Both the position numbers and the translations under genes were made by a program. The notes under the pieces were generated by a model. It was not told the origin of the DNA, did not search any database, and saw nothing but the letters and a program-made list of their open reading frames with translations. Of a stretch of 64,000 nucleotides of DNA, positions 36,831 to 46,059 are shown piece after piece. Origin of the DNA: Mesorhizobium sp. SOD10 (GTDB lineage: Bacteria; Pseudomonadota; Alphaproteobacteria; Rhizobiales; Rhizobiaceae); NCBI GenBank assembly GCA_000824805.1, contig CCNA01000012.1, positions 124,001 to 188,000 of the forward strand, in the 5' to 3' direction. Within the stretch, counting starts at the first letter, position 1. Each line of letters opens with the position of its first letter.

Positions 36831-37532
36831 TCACTCGTTGCGCGAGAGCGGGGGATCGAAACGATAGCCGGCGCCGCGGATGGTGGTGATGGTCTCGGTG
36901 TCGAGCTTGCGGCGCAGCCGCACGATGCGCGAATCGATCGACCGGTCGAAAGCGTCGGCATTCTCGGCCGGTGCCGCGGCAATGATGTCGTCGCGCGTCA
37001 GCACCTTGCGCGGGCTGGCCAGGAACAGCTTGAGCAGTGCCACCTGCCCGGGAGAAAGCTGCTCCTCCGCGCCCGAGCGATGCATTACGATGGCCGACCG
37101 CAGATCGACGGTGGCGTTTTCCAGCACGATGAGTTCCCCGGGGGCTCTGCCGCGTCTCATCAGCAGGCCGCCGATGCGCGCGGCAAGCTCGCGCACGTTG
37201 AGCGGACTTTCGATGACATCGGCGGCACCGAGCTCGAGCGCCAGCACCTTGTCGACGAGATCGCGCGGCCGGCAGATCAGGATGAAATCAGGACCGCCCT
37301 CGCCACCGCCGCCCTCGCTGCTGTAACGCCTGAGCAGTTCGCGGCTCTCGGCCTGGGTCACTTCGTCGCCGACCACAACGACATCGATGCCGCCGGCCGA
37401 AAGCAGCGTCTCCGCTTCCCAGGGCTGGCGCGCCTGGCGCACGTCGTGCCCGCGCCGTTCGAGATGGTCGGCGAGATCGCCCGCCACCACCTCGGCGACG
37501 GACACAAGCGCAATGACGGATCGTGCGGCCAT
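36831..37532 (-). CDS. OmpR-type response regulator with degenerate receiver
   Basis: 233 residues. A receiver-like N-terminal domain is joined to a winged-helix domain (QLSPGQVALLKLFLASPRKVLTRDDIIAA and DSRIVRLRRKLDTE, then IRGAGYRF), typical of the OmpR/PhoB family. The phosphorylation residues are missing: the acid pocket reads Ser11-Val12, Gly55 sits where the acceptor Asp should be (Asp56 is next), and Ser109 replaces the conserved Lys. It is probably controlled by expression, ligand or partner binding rather than phosphate. It diverges from a normal response regulator gene. Confidence 0.85.
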   Translation of the reverse strand: MAARSVIALVSVAEVVAGDLADHLERRGHDVRQARQPWEAETLLSAGGIDVVVVGDEVTQAESRELLRRYSSEGGGGEGGPDFILICRPRDLVDKVLALELGAADVIESPLNVRELAARIGGLLMRRGRAPGELIVLENATVDLRSAIVMHRSGAEEQLSPGQVALLKLFLASPRKVLTRDDIIAAAPAENADAFDRSIDSRIVRLRRKLDTETITTIRGAGYRFDPPLSRNE

Positions 37533-37626
37533 TTTTCTTCACCCCGCCACAGACAACTCGAGATGAGTGCTGGACATCATGTTTATACCCAATCTACTTT
37601 CTGCTGAAAGCGGGAGCGAGCGCGTC

Positions 37627-38355
37627 GTGAAGGCACGCATCATCGTCGTCGAAGACGAACTGGATCTGAGGGAAGCCGTGGCCGAGTATCTCGGCGCCAG
37701 CGGCTATGACGTCGTGACGGCCGAGAACGCCGTGGCGGCGCGCGCGCTCTTCGAAGCGCAGTCCTTCCATCTTGCCATCCTCGACATCGCGATGCCCGGC
37801 GAGGACGGGCTGTCGCTCGGCCGCTGGCTGCGCTCCAAAACCCAGATCGGCATCATCTACGCTACGGCCGCCGGCACCGCGCTCGACCGCATCGTCGGGC
37901 TGGAGCTGGGCGCCGACGATTACATCGTCAAGCCATATGAACTGCGCGAGGTGCTGGCGCGGGTGCGCAGCGTGCTGCGCCGCGTGCCGCAGCCGGCCGA
38001 GCCGCAGGCGCAGAAGGCCGAAGCCGGCAATCGCCGCTTCATGAATTTCGGCGGCTTCCAGGCCGATTTCGACGGCAGGCTGGTCACTGCCGCCAATGGT
38101 GCGGTGATCGAGATGGCCAAGAGCGAGTTCGACGTGCTCGAGGTTTTCCTCACCCGCGCCAACCGGCTTCTGACGCGAGCGGCAATTTCGGAGGCGATCG
38201 GCTTCGTCGAGGATCAGGAATCCTCGCGCGCGGTCGACATCCGCATCATGCGATTGCGAAAAAAGATCGAGGCCGACCCCGCCAATCCGAAATTCCTGCG
38301 CACGGTGCGCGGCGAAGGCTATATCTTCTCGCTGCCGAGCGGCGAGGCCAATTAG
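37627..38355 (+). CDS. OmpR-family response regulator
   Basis: 242 residues from a GTG at 37627 (GGGAG upstream); ATGs at 37567 and 37579 would add an N-terminal extension that does not look like a receiver. Receiver residues are intact: Glu9-Asp10, Asp53 in ILDIAMPG, Thr80 and Lys102 in VKPYELRE. The winged-helix DNA-binding domain ends RTVRGEGYIFSLP. The hybrid kinase gene follows 124 bp downstream in the same direction, but a repeat element lies between, so pairing is likely but not proven. Confidence 0.9.
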   Translation: MKARIIVVEDELDLREAVAEYLGASGYDVVTAENAVAARALFEAQSFHLAILDIAMPGEDGLSLGRWLRSKTQIGIIYATAAGTALDRIVGLELGADDYIVKPYELREVLARVRSVLRRVPQPAEPQAQKAEAGNRRFMNFGGFQADFDGRLVTAANGAVIEMAKSEFDVLEVFLTRANRLLTRAAISEAIGFVEDQESSRAVDIRIMRLRKKIEADPANPKFLRTVRGEGYIFSLPSGEAN

Positions 38356-38357
38356 GA

Positions 38358-38450
38358 CAATTCCAGGAAAATGTGAGCGGTTAGGCTCGGCGTCTTCGCC
38401 ATAGCCTTCCGTCCGGAATTGCGTCAAAACAGAGCGATGGAGCGCTTTCC
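38358..38450. repeat. Palindromic intergenic repeat, copy 1
   Basis: CAATTCCAGGAAAA at the left and CCGTCCGGAATTGCGT at the right form inverted arms (CAATTCC/GGAATTG at 38358-38364 and 38415-38421), followed by CAAAACAGAGCGATGGAGCG. The same element occurs at 53177-53242. It matches a family scattered in Mesorhizobium genomes as I remember it. Confidence 0.65.
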
Positions 38451-38479
38451 GTGCAGCGGAGGGACGCTCTGAACGACCG

Positions 38480-40603
38480 ATGTCCGGGCCTGGAATGACC
38501 ATGACTGCTGATGCAGCACGCACCGATATGCAAGGCTCGCGTCCGGGCGGCGCCGCGATGGCGGCCGTCCATGTCGTGCGCCGCCTGCGCGAGGCAGGCG
38601 ACTGGCAGCGCGAGATGGACGACATATTGGGAACCATGTGCCGCAAGATGGGTTGCCAGCGCGGCATTCTCTTCCGTCTGCGTGAGTTGCCGGGCGAAGG
38701 CTTCGCCCAGTCCGTCGCCGCCTATTGGATCGACCCCGACTTCGGCGGCGAGCTGGCCTCGCCCACCGTGATCATGCAGTCGATCATCAACTCGGATTCG
38801 CTTCTGGAGCGGCTGCAGGAGGACGAGCGGCAAGGCAAGATCTTCTCGGGCCACACGCGCGACCTCGAGGGTTTCTTGCGGGCCGACTTCGAGAAGCAGA
38901 ACATCAAGTCGTTCCTGTCCGTCTCCGTTTTCGCGCATGGCCACCTTTGGGGCACGCTGGCCATCAACGACTGCGTCGCCGAGCGGGAATGGACGGATGA
39001 AGAGGAAGCGACCCTGCACATCATCGCCTTGGCCATCGGCGACGCCATCGAGCGCTCGCCGTCCGAGGCGCATGCCAGCGAAGTGATCCGCCGCACCATG
39101 CTGCAGGCCTCGCTCGACGCCATCATCGTCATCGACGAGACGGGTTCGATCATAGAGTTCAATCCGGCGGCCGAGAAGATGTTCGGCTTCCAGCGCAGCG
39201 CCATCCTCGGCAAGGACCTGCTCGACACCATCGTTCCGGTATACTACCGCAAGGGCTATGCCTCGGGCGCCGAATACATGGCCGGCCGTGGCGCGCCGAT
39301 GGTCGGCCAGCGGTTGGAGACCGTCACGCAGAACGCCGCAGGCGAGATTTTCCCGATCGAGCTGACGGCGACCGAGATGCGCGTTGCCGATCGTCGCCTG
39401 ATCTTCGGCTCGATCCGCGACCTGCGCGAGAAGCTGCAGGCCGAGGAGGAGATCAACCGCCAGCGCGAGAAGCTGCACCAGAACGAGAAGATGGCGGCGA
39501 TGGGCTCGCTGCTTGCCGGCGTCTCGCATGAGCTCAACAACCCGTTGGCGGTGGTGGTGGCGCAGTCGACGCTGCTGCATGAATTCGCCGGCGACCCGCA
39601 GACCAAGGTGCGCGCCGAGAAGGTGCGCGCCGCCGCCGAGCGATGCGGCCGTATCGTCAAGAGCTTCCTGTCGATGGTGCGGCTGCACCCGACCGAGCAG
39701 GCCGAGACGGATCTCAACCAGGTGATGCGCTCGGCGCTCGAAGTCACCGCCTATGGCGCGCGCTCGAGCGGCATCATCATCGACACCGACTTTGCCGACG
39801 GGCCGCTGCTTGCCATGGCCGACGCCGACCACATCACGCAGGTGGTGGCCAATTTCCTCATCAACAGCCAGCATGCGCTGGCCGGCGTCACGGGCGAGCG
39901 GCATATCAAGGTGCGGACTTTCCGCAACGAGCACGGCGATCCGGGCTTCTCCGTCGAGGACAACGGCCCGGGCATTCCCGAAGCGATCCGCGCGCGTATC
40001 TTCGAGTCCTATTTCACCACCAAGCCGGTCGGCGTCGGCACCGGCATCGGCCTGTCGATCTCGAAATCGATCGTCGAGCGCCACAACGGCAGCATCCGGT
40101 TCGAGGAAGTGCAGCCGAACGGCGCGCGCTTCGTCGTGCAATTGCCGGCGATCGCGGGCGGCAGCGCCGCGCCCGGCGAAGGTCCGGCGCGGTCGAGCGG
40201 GCTGCGTCATGCGCTGGTGATCGACGACGAGCCGGACGTCGCGGGCTCGCTCTCTGACATATTGGAGCTGATGGGGGTGAAGTCGCGGGTCGTTGCAAGC
40301 TGGACCTCTGCCGGCGAGGCACTGAGCGGGCACATGCCGCCCGACATCGTCTTTTCAGATCTGCGGATGCCAGGTACCAGCGGTATTTCGATCTACCGCG
40401 AATTGCTGGCCGAACGCCCGGACCTGGCGCAGCGCTTCGTGCTGGTCACCGGCGACTTGATCGGCGCCAAGGCAGAGATCGAGGCGCTCCCGCCGCATCA
40501 GCGGCCGCACATCCTGGAAAAGCCCTTCTCGACCCTCGACGTGCGCGGCATCCTGTCGACCGTCGCCGACGAGGCCGCGGCCGACAACGGCGCCCACCCT
40601 TGA
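38480..40603 (+). CDS. Hybrid sensor histidine kinase (GAF-PAS-HK-receiver)
   Basis: 707 residues without membrane helices. Order: GAF-like domain (about 40-190), PAS domain (about 205-325, DAIIVIDETGSIIEFNPAAEKMFGF), dimerisation His box GVSHELNNPLAVV near residue 352, ATPase (NFLINSQHAL, DNGPGIPEAIRARIFESYFTTK, GTGIGLSIS), then a C-terminal receiver with VIDDEPDV, acceptor Asp in VFSDLRMPG, and Lys in ILEKPF. It should sense a cytoplasmic signal and phosphorylate itself and a partner such as the upstream regulator. The start is the ATG at 38480; ATGs at 38495 and 38501 are possible. Confidence 0.9.
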   Translation: MSGPGMTMTADAARTDMQGSRPGGAAMAAVHVVRRLREAGDWQREMDDILGTMCRKMGCQRGILFRLRELPGEGFAQSVAAYWIDPDFGGELASPTVIMQSIINSDSLLERLQEDERQGKIFSGHTRDLEGFLRADFEKQNIKSFLSVSVFAHGHLWGTLAINDCVAEREWTDEEEATLHIIALAIGDAIERSPSEAHASEVIRRTMLQASLDAIIVIDETGSIIEFNPAAEKMFGFQRSAILGKDLLDTIVPVYYRKGYASGAEYMAGRGAPMVGQRLETVTQNAAGEIFPIELTATEMRVADRRLIFGSIRDLREKLQAEEEINRQREKLHQNEKMAAMGSLLAGVSHELNNPLAVVVAQSTLLHEFAGDPQTKVRAEKVRAAAERCGRIVKSFLSMVRLHPTEQAETDLNQVMRSALEVTAYGARSSGIIIDTDFADGPLLAMADADHITQVVANFLINSQHALAGVTGERHIKVRTFRNEHGDPGFSVEDNGPGIPEAIRARIFESYFTTKPVGVGTGIGLSISKSIVERHNGSIRFEEVQPNGARFVVQLPAIAGGSAAPGEGPARSSGLRHALVIDDEPDVAGSLSDILELMGVKSRVVASWTSAGEALSGHMPPDIVFSDLRMPGTSGISIYRELLAERPDLAQRFVLVTGDLIGAKAEIEALPPHQRPHILEKPFSTLDVRGILSTVADEAAADNGAHP

Positions 40604-40678
40604 GCGGGACTGGCCTTGCGATGATATAGGTTCGGAAGCGGATCCGTGATCCGGCCTAAACTTGCGCCGCCGCAGGAT

Positions 40679-40811
40679 CTGCCGAAATTCAGGTCAAGCC
40701 GAGCCGAGAATGGTGGTTCGCGAGAACCGGAGCGGAGCGTACTACAGTACGTGAGCACCGGGAAGCGCAGGAAGCCGCCTTTGCAGACCGGCCTCACCTG
40801 AATATGGACAG
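40679..40811. repeat. Palindromic intergenic repeat element (about 130 bp)
   Basis: The outer arms CTGCCGAAATTCAGGTCAAG and CACCTGAATATGGACAG are inverted relatives, and the middle contains GTACTACAGTAC. It belongs to a rhizobial repeat class with a GAACCGGAGCGGAGCGTAC core. It has no gene. Confidence 0.6.
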
Positions 40812-40814
40812 ACC

Positions 40815-40855
40815 CCAAAAAAGAGGCTCCCGACCGACTTCAGCGACGGGAGCCT
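40815..40855 (-). terminator. Rho-independent terminator of the 40891-41301 gene
   Basis: On the minus strand AGGCTCCCG and CGGGAGCCT form a stem followed by CTTTTTTGG. It lies 36 bp after the stop of the hypothetical gene. Confidence 0.85.
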
Positions 40856-40890
40856 GACTGGAGCGCAGGAGGGTGCGCTCAGGGGAGCTC

Positions 40891-41301
40891 TTAAAAAACG
40901 TTCGGCGTGTTGGTGAGCGGCGCGGCGTTGGCGATCATGCGCACCGGGCGCTCCCGGTGCTGGCCGGACTGTTCGGCGATGGCGCGCAGGCAATCGAGGC
41001 TCTCGGCGCCCCAGTTTTGGCCCTTGCAGGCAAAGTCGACCGCGGATTCCGGCAGACGGGCGGTCTTGAGGGTGGTCTGCGCGCCCTCGACGACGTTGGC
41101 GGGCGGATTGATCGAAGCGAATGCCGGGCCTGAGGCAGGTGCCGCCAGCATGCCGACGAAGGCGCAGGCGCCGATCGCCATGAACATCGCCATCGGATGG
41201 TCGCTGGCGCGTTGCCGCAGCGCCAGCTTCGGCCGGCGATCGTTGCGCTCCGGGCCGTGTGCGCGGCGACTGGCTTCGGCGGTCTGGACTTTCGCAAACA
41301 T
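40891..41301 (-). CDS. Hypothetical protein with one membrane segment
   Basis: 136 residues. A basic N-terminal part (RRAHGPERNDRRPKLALRQRA) precedes a hydrophobic stretch (MAMFMAIGACAFVGMLAA, about residues 37-54), then a soluble region with Cys in FACKGQNWG and LDCLRAIAEQ. No family name is known to me. The gene has a clear terminator downstream and GGGAAC upstream of the ATG, so it is probably real. The single helix suggests a periplasmic C-terminal domain. Confidence 0.65.
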   Translation of the reverse strand: MFAKVQTAEASRRAHGPERNDRRPKLALRQRASDHPMAMFMAIGACAFVGMLAAPASGPAFASINPPANVVEGAQTTLKTARLPESAVDFACKGQNWGAESLDCLRAIAEQSGQHRERPVRMIANAAPLTNTPNVF

Positions 41302-41864
41302 CGGTTGTTCCCTTCGGTATCTTTCTTATTCCCATGAAACGAACCTAACCGCGCCACGTAACGGCCCGATGATCGACGGCAATTTCCCCTGTAACAGGAT
41401 TGAAACAGGATTGGATCGCTACCTTCCGCCCTGCTTGCCGCCAGCGGGCGTTCACCGCGACTGGTTTGCGGGAAATACCCCTCGCGGATGCAGGAGACTG
41501 TAAGCGACCTCACACAGGGGCCGGTTTGGCATGCGGTCGAGGACGGAGCGGAGGTCTCGCAACCTGCGACTCTGGCGCTGGTGCTCATTGCCGGCCATTC
41601 TGGCGGCATGCTGTCGCGGCATCGATACAAGCTGCGGGAGATGTTCGCTTCGCCGATCTGCGGGCGCTGGCCGTCGCTCATCTTGATCATGCCAGCGTTC
41701 GGCTGCAGCACTGGGCGGTTGCCCACAACAGCCGTGCATCGACCCCCGGACGGGTGTCAGCCGCCGACGCACGCCGGTTTGGGCGACATATTCAGGATAC
41801 GCTCCAGTGGTGACAATCCAGCCTGCTCATTGACTGACGGTTGGGAAGCCTGAAACGCACACGC
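41302..41864. other. 563-bp region without a convincing gene
   Basis: Open frames occur on both strands but none has a ribosome-binding site with coding bias, and the compositions of the frames are mutual shadows. Base composition is lower in GC than the flanks. It may contain a promoter for the nucleoside hydrolase gene and remnants of older genes. No RNA gene was seen. Confidence 0.45.
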
Positions 41865-42821
41865 ATGACAAAGCAGAAGATTCTTTTCGATACTGACCCT
41901 GGCGTGGATGACGCCCTCGCACTTCTTTATCTGCACCGCCATCCGAACATCGATCTGCTCGGCATTACAACCGTCTTCGGCAACGCGCCCATCTCGGTCA
42001 CAACGCGCAATGCCAGGTTCCTTGCCGAGGCATGGGGAATCAAGGCTCCCGTTCATGCTGGCGCGGCCGTTCCGCTAAACTGGTCTGGGGCGCCCCATCC
42101 CTATCCTGTCCATGTTCATGGCGCAAATGGGCTGGGGAACTATCCCATAGCCCAAGAACCGCGGGAGGAAATGGATACCGCCGCTCGATTTATCGTGGAT
42201 AGCATTCGGCAGAACCCGGGTCAGGTGAGGCTGCTGGCGGTCGGTGGCCTGACCAACTTGGCGCGCGCACTGGAGACCGATCCGGCGATAGCAGACCTGG
42301 TGCAAGATGTCGTCGTCATGGGTGGAGCGTTCGAGATCCCCGGCAATGTGTCGCCAGTCGCGGAGGCTAATATTTATGCCGATCCGCACGCAGCCGATCG
42401 AGTGTTTGCAGCCTCCTGGAAAGTGACCGCGGTTCCGCTCAATCTCACAGGTCGGACTGTGATCACGCGTGAGGCTCTCGCTACGATATCGGCAGATGCC
42501 AATCCCGAAATGCAGATGGTTGCCGCACTGTCTCAAGGATATATCGACTTCTACCTGCAATGGGGCGAAGCGGGGATGCTGGTGCACGACTGCAGTGCCG
42601 CTGTGTTTTTGACCGATCCCGATTTATTCACCACCCGGCCTGGTTCGGTCGTCGTGATCAAGGAGGGGCCCGCAGCGGGTTTGACCCTGCAGAGGTTGGG
42701 CGCTGCCCGCTATTCTCCGAGCGAATGGGATCGGCGTCGGACGCAGCTGGTATGCGTTGGCGGTGATGCTGCAGGAATCTTGGCCAGAATCTACGATGTC
42801 TGCGCAACGCCAAGAAACTAA
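41865..42821 (+). CDS. Nucleoside hydrolase (inosine-uridine preferring family)
   Basis: 318 residues. The DTDPGVDDALALLY motif at residues about 8-21 binds Ca2+ and defines the family; EANIYADPHAADRVF and VHDCSAAVFLTDP supply later ligand residues. The enzyme cleaves ribonucleosides (or related N-glycosides) into base and ribose in the cytoplasm. Codon use is less GC-rich than the neighbouring genes, with more A/T-ending codons, so it may be a recent arrival. The ATG at 41865 is used; a TTG at 41841 in frame has no support. No transporter gene is adjacent. Confidence 0.9.
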   Translation: MTKQKILFDTDPGVDDALALLYLHRHPNIDLLGITTVFGNAPISVTTRNARFLAEAWGIKAPVHAGAAVPLNWSGAPHPYPVHVHGANGLGNYPIAQEPREEMDTAARFIVDSIRQNPGQVRLLAVGGLTNLARALETDPAIADLVQDVVVMGGAFEIPGNVSPVAEANIYADPHAADRVFAASWKVTAVPLNLTGRTVITREALATISADANPEMQMVAALSQGYIDFYLQWGEAGMLVHDCSAAVFLTDPDLFTTRPGSVVVIKEGPAAGLTLQRLGAARYSPSEWDRRRTQLVCVGGDAAGILARIYDVCATPRN

Positions 42822-42846
42822 AAAGGCTCGCTCCGAAGAGCGAGCC
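42821..42846. terminator. Terminator-like hairpin after the nucleoside hydrolase gene
   Basis: GGCTCGCT (42825-42832) pairs with AGCGAGCC (42839-42846), just past the stop. The A-run is on the left, so the T-run appears only for transcription towards the left; termination of the plus-strand gene is plausible. The following 42847-43273 holds no recognised gene. Confidence 0.6.
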
Positions 42847-43273
42847 GAAGTTGCAGAAGCCGAACCGTAAGGTGGCTTCTACCCGCACCTAAAAGATAGC
42901 ATGCAGGTCCGCCGTGTTGAATAACATTTGTTAAACTCATTTTCCGATCGCCACTGACAGGAAAGCTGCCAGCGTCCGCGCGCCTCTACTTACTCGATAA
43001 CAGACGGCGAAGGCACAATGCGCTTTAGGGCGACCAGAAAGATACGTTTGTTAGCTGTGCACCTGTCGGGCCCAACCTCCGCCGCATCGGTCTGAAGTTC
43101 CCCGGGATGGCCGGGAACCTGTCGAACGTCTTGGCAGACATGCCGAGTGCGCCGGCTGCGGGTTAAGGCGCGGATTTTCCGGGATTTTTCTGGCGTGGCG
43201 CGCCTCAAAGCCGCTGCCTAGGAAGTTTCATATTCCTACAAACCATTGCATTTCAATGAAAAATATGCTTATA

Positions 43274-43289
43274 TTGAATGAGCATTCAA
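43274..43289. promoter_or_regulatory. Operator A: TTGAA-N6-TTCAA upstream of the Rieske oxygenase gene
   Basis: TTGAATGAGCATTCAA is a near-perfect palindrome (7-bp arms, 2-bp centre). It lies 13 bp before the ATG and just downstream of a TTATATT-like element, where a bound repressor would block transcription. Two further copies of the same pattern stand at the other promoters of this locus. Confidence 0.7.
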
Positions 43290-43302
43290 CAAAAAGAAGA
43301 GC

Positions 43303-44511
43303 ATGCCGATGAACCCGCACCTCCGTGACGTGGCGATCCCCAACGATTGGGACCGGCGGGGTTTGCCGGGGTGGAGCTACCATTCCAATGCCCTCCTCGA
43401 GCTTGAAAAGGAATATGTCTTCCGCAATCACTGGCAGATCGCCGGCCATGTCTCCGACCTGCCGAGTCCGGGCGACTATCTGACCATGGATGTCATCGGC
43501 GAGCGCGCGCTGATCGTGCGCGGCAAGGACGGCATCGTGCGCGCCTTCAACAATATGTGCCGCCACCGCGGCAGCCGGGTCGTCGCCGACAGCCAGGGCA
43601 CCTGCAAGAACGCGCTGGTGTGCCCGTTCCATGGCTGGGTCTACAATCTCGACGGCACGCTGCGGGGCGCTGCCCGTCCGCGCTCCTTCCCCGAGCTCGA
43701 CAAGACCGAGTTCGGCCTGATGCCGCTCGACCTCGAAATCTGGATGGGCTTCATCTTCATCCGCTTCCGCAAGGGCGGCCCGCAGCCTTCGGTGGCCGAG
43801 CTGCTCAAGCCGATCGAAACCGAGATCGCGCATTACAACGTCGCCGACATGGTGCCGTCCTGGGGCATCTGGACGCAGAAGTCGCCGGTCAACTGGAAGT
43901 CGGTGCGCGACGTCGACAATGAAGGCTATCACGTCGCCATGGCGCATCCGGCGCTGCAGGACCTCTACGGCGCGACCTATTTCGACGAGCCTTTCGTCAA
44001 CGGCGTGTCGCGGTCCTTCGCCACCTACAATCCGCATGCCGGGCGGCGCTGGAGCGTGCGCGAGTATATCAAGCTCGCGCCCGAGGCCACGCATCTGCCG
44101 GAGCATCTGCGCAAGGCCTGGATCTATTACGGCATTTTCCCCAACAACGCGCTGTCGATCATGCCGGAATCCGTCCAGTTCTATCAGGAGTTCCCGCTGT
44201 CGACCGGCGAGACTCTGCTGCGCGGCGCAATCTATCGCTACAAGGACGAGACAAGGGAGCAGACCGCGGCGCGCTATCTCGCCTACCGCATCGACCGCGA
44301 CACGATGAACGAGGACGTCCAGCTCTCGGTGTGGTCGAACGAATCCATGCTTTCGGAAGCCTTCGAGGGCTTTTATCTATCCGACCTCGAATATGGCGTG
44401 CGCACCCACCATGACCATTTGCGCAAGCAGGTCCCGGTGCTCAACCTTGAAACGGCGCCCGAGGAAAAGGACATGTGGGGATTGAACGACGCGCTGCGGT
44501 CGAGGAGGTAA
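43303..44511 (+). CDS. Rieske non-haem iron oxygenase, alpha subunit
   Basis: 402 residues. Rieske [2Fe-2S] ligands are Cys86, His88 (CRHRGS) and Cys107, His110 (CPFHGW). The catalytic iron site is DNEGYHVAMAH: Asp205, His210, His215, with Glu207 near. The family that includes glycine-betaine, carnitine and stachydrine oxygenases has this arrangement; it typically demethylates or hydroxylates. The enzyme needs a reductase, and none is encoded next to it. It starts the locus on the plus strand, with operator A at its promoter and AAGAAGAG before the ATG, and ends 40 bp before the convergent aminotransferase gene. Confidence 0.92.
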   Translation: MPMNPHLRDVAIPNDWDRRGLPGWSYHSNALLELEKEYVFRNHWQIAGHVSDLPSPGDYLTMDVIGERALIVRGKDGIVRAFNNMCRHRGSRVVADSQGTCKNALVCPFHGWVYNLDGTLRGAARPRSFPELDKTEFGLMPLDLEIWMGFIFIRFRKGGPQPSVAELLKPIETEIAHYNVADMVPSWGIWTQKSPVNWKSVRDVDNEGYHVAMAHPALQDLYGATYFDEPFVNGVSRSFATYNPHAGRRWSVREYIKLAPEATHLPEHLRKAWIYYGIFPNNALSIMPESVQFYQEFPLSTGETLLRGAIYRYKDETREQTAARYLAYRIDRDTMNEDVQLSVWSNESMLSEAFEGFYLSDLEYGVRTHHDHLRKQVPVLNLETAPEEKDMWGLNDALRSRR

Positions 44512-44551
44512 TTCTTCCTTCTCCCCTTTCTACCGGGAGACGGAAAAGACT

Positions 44552-45970
44552 TCACCCCCGCCACAGCCCTTCCTTCCTCAGATCATCCATGGTCCGCGAG
44601 ATACCCTCGCGCAGGATCGCCGCCATGTCGTCGACCTGCTCGCGGCTAATGATCAGCGGCGGCGACATCACGCACATGTTGATCAGCGGCCGCACCAGAA
44701 GGCCGAGCTCGTGGCAATGCGCGTCGATGCGTTTTCCGACATCCTTGTCGAGCTGCAGCGGATCCTTGCTCTCGCGATCGGCCACGCATTCGACGCAAGC
44801 CATCAGGCCGACGCCGCGCACCTCGCCGACCAGCGGCAGCTCCTCCAGCGTCTTCAGTTTTGCCTGGAAATAGGGCGCGATCTCGCGCGTGTGGGCAAGC
44901 ACGCCTTGTTCCAGCAGGTCGAGATTCTTCAGCGCCACCGCGCAGCCGATTGGGTGGCTGGTGTAGGTAAGGCCGTGACCGAACAGCGCGTCGGGATGAT
45001 TGGAGCGGCGCAGCTCTTTGAGCAGCCGCTCGGAGATGATGACGCCGCCGAGCGGAAAGTAGCCCGACGTGACGCCCTTGGCGAAGGTGACCATGTCCGG
45101 ATCGATGCCGAACACGTCGCCGGAGGCGAAGACATGGCCGAGCCGCCCAAAGCCGGTCACCACCTCGTCCGAGACGTAGAGGATGTCGTTCTCGCGGCAG
45201 ATCTCGCGGATGCGCTTCAGATACCCGTCCGGCGGCACGACGACGCCTCCGGAAGCCTGCACCGGCTCGCCGACAAAGGCGCCGATGCGCTCCGCGCCGA
45301 TACGCGCGACGGTGTCGCGGAACTGGTCGACGAGGAAATCGGTGAAGGCGGCGATGCTCATCTCCTTCGGCCGCCGGAACGGATCGGGCGAGGACAGCTT
45401 CACCACCAGATCGTCGGCGCCGTCCATCCAGTCGCGGTCGCGCGGGCGGCCGTTGAGCGAGGCCGAGAGATAGGTCGAGCCGTGATAGGCGCCGCCGCGG
45501 CTCAGGATCAGCTTCTTCTCCGGCCGACCGCGGACGTTGTTGTAGAACTGCATGAAGCGCAGCGCCGTCTCCACCGCCGACGAGCCGCCGGTGGTGAAGA
45601 AGGTGTGGCTGAGGTCGCCGGGTGCGGCATCGGCGATGCGCCGGGCAAGCTCGGCCGAAGGCGCGTTCATCGTGTACCAGGGCGTGTTGTAGGAGAGCGC
45701 CATTGCCTGGTCGTACATGACCTTGGCCAGTTCTTCGCGGCGATGGCCGACATTGATGCACCACATGCCGGCCGGCCCGTCGATCAGCCGCTTGCCGGAG
45801 CCGTCGGTGATGTAGATGCCGTCGCCCTCGCCGATCAGCGCGCGGGCCTCGTTGCCGACCGAGCCGGCATAGGGCCAGGGCTGTACGAGATGGCGCCTGG
45901 CGAGCTCGACCGCGTCGTCATCGCCGGCGTCGATGAGTTCGCTTGCCTTGATCTTGCTTTGAGCCGCCAT
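44552..45970 (-). CDS. Class III (omega/beta-alanine type) aminotransferase
   Basis: 472 residues. The PLP lysine is in VTFAKGVTSGYFPLGG (about residue 297), the cofactor Asp in VSDEVVTGFGRLG, and PAGMWCINVGHRREEL in the N-terminal part matches the family. It would transfer the amino group of a primary amine to pyruvate or 2-oxoglutarate, releasing an aldehyde. The ATG at 45970 has GAGG six bases upstream. It converges with the Rieske gene and diverges from the ABC permease gene, with operator B in between. Confidence 0.9.
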   Translation of the reverse strand: MAAQSKIKASELIDAGDDDAVELARRHLVQPWPYAGSVGNEARALIGEGDGIYITDGSGKRLIDGPAGMWCINVGHRREELAKVMYDQAMALSYNTPWYTMNAPSAELARRIADAAPGDLSHTFFTTGGSSAVETALRFMQFYNNVRGRPEKKLILSRGGAYHGSTYLSASLNGRPRDRDWMDGADDLVVKLSSPDPFRRPKEMSIAAFTDFLVDQFRDTVARIGAERIGAFVGEPVQASGGVVVPPDGYLKRIREICRENDILYVSDEVVTGFGRLGHVFASGDVFGIDPDMVTFAKGVTSGYFPLGGVIISERLLKELRRSNHPDALFGHGLTYTSHPIGCAVALKNLDLLEQGVLAHTREIAPYFQAKLKTLEELPLVGEVRGVGLMACVECVADRESKDPLQLDKDVGKRIDAHCHELGLLVRPLINMCVMSPPLIISREQVDDMAAILREGISRTMDDLRKEGLWRG

Positions 45971-46059
45971 TTTCGCCTCGCATCGCCAGATTGTCGAATT
46001 CTCGTCGGATATCAAAAGGCGCGGAAAACCGTGGAAATTCGGCTTTTCCTCACTTCATT

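Noticed and set aside
41400..41853. Several frames before the nucleoside hydrolase gene
   Set aside because: Frames on both strands compete and none shows coding bias or a known family.
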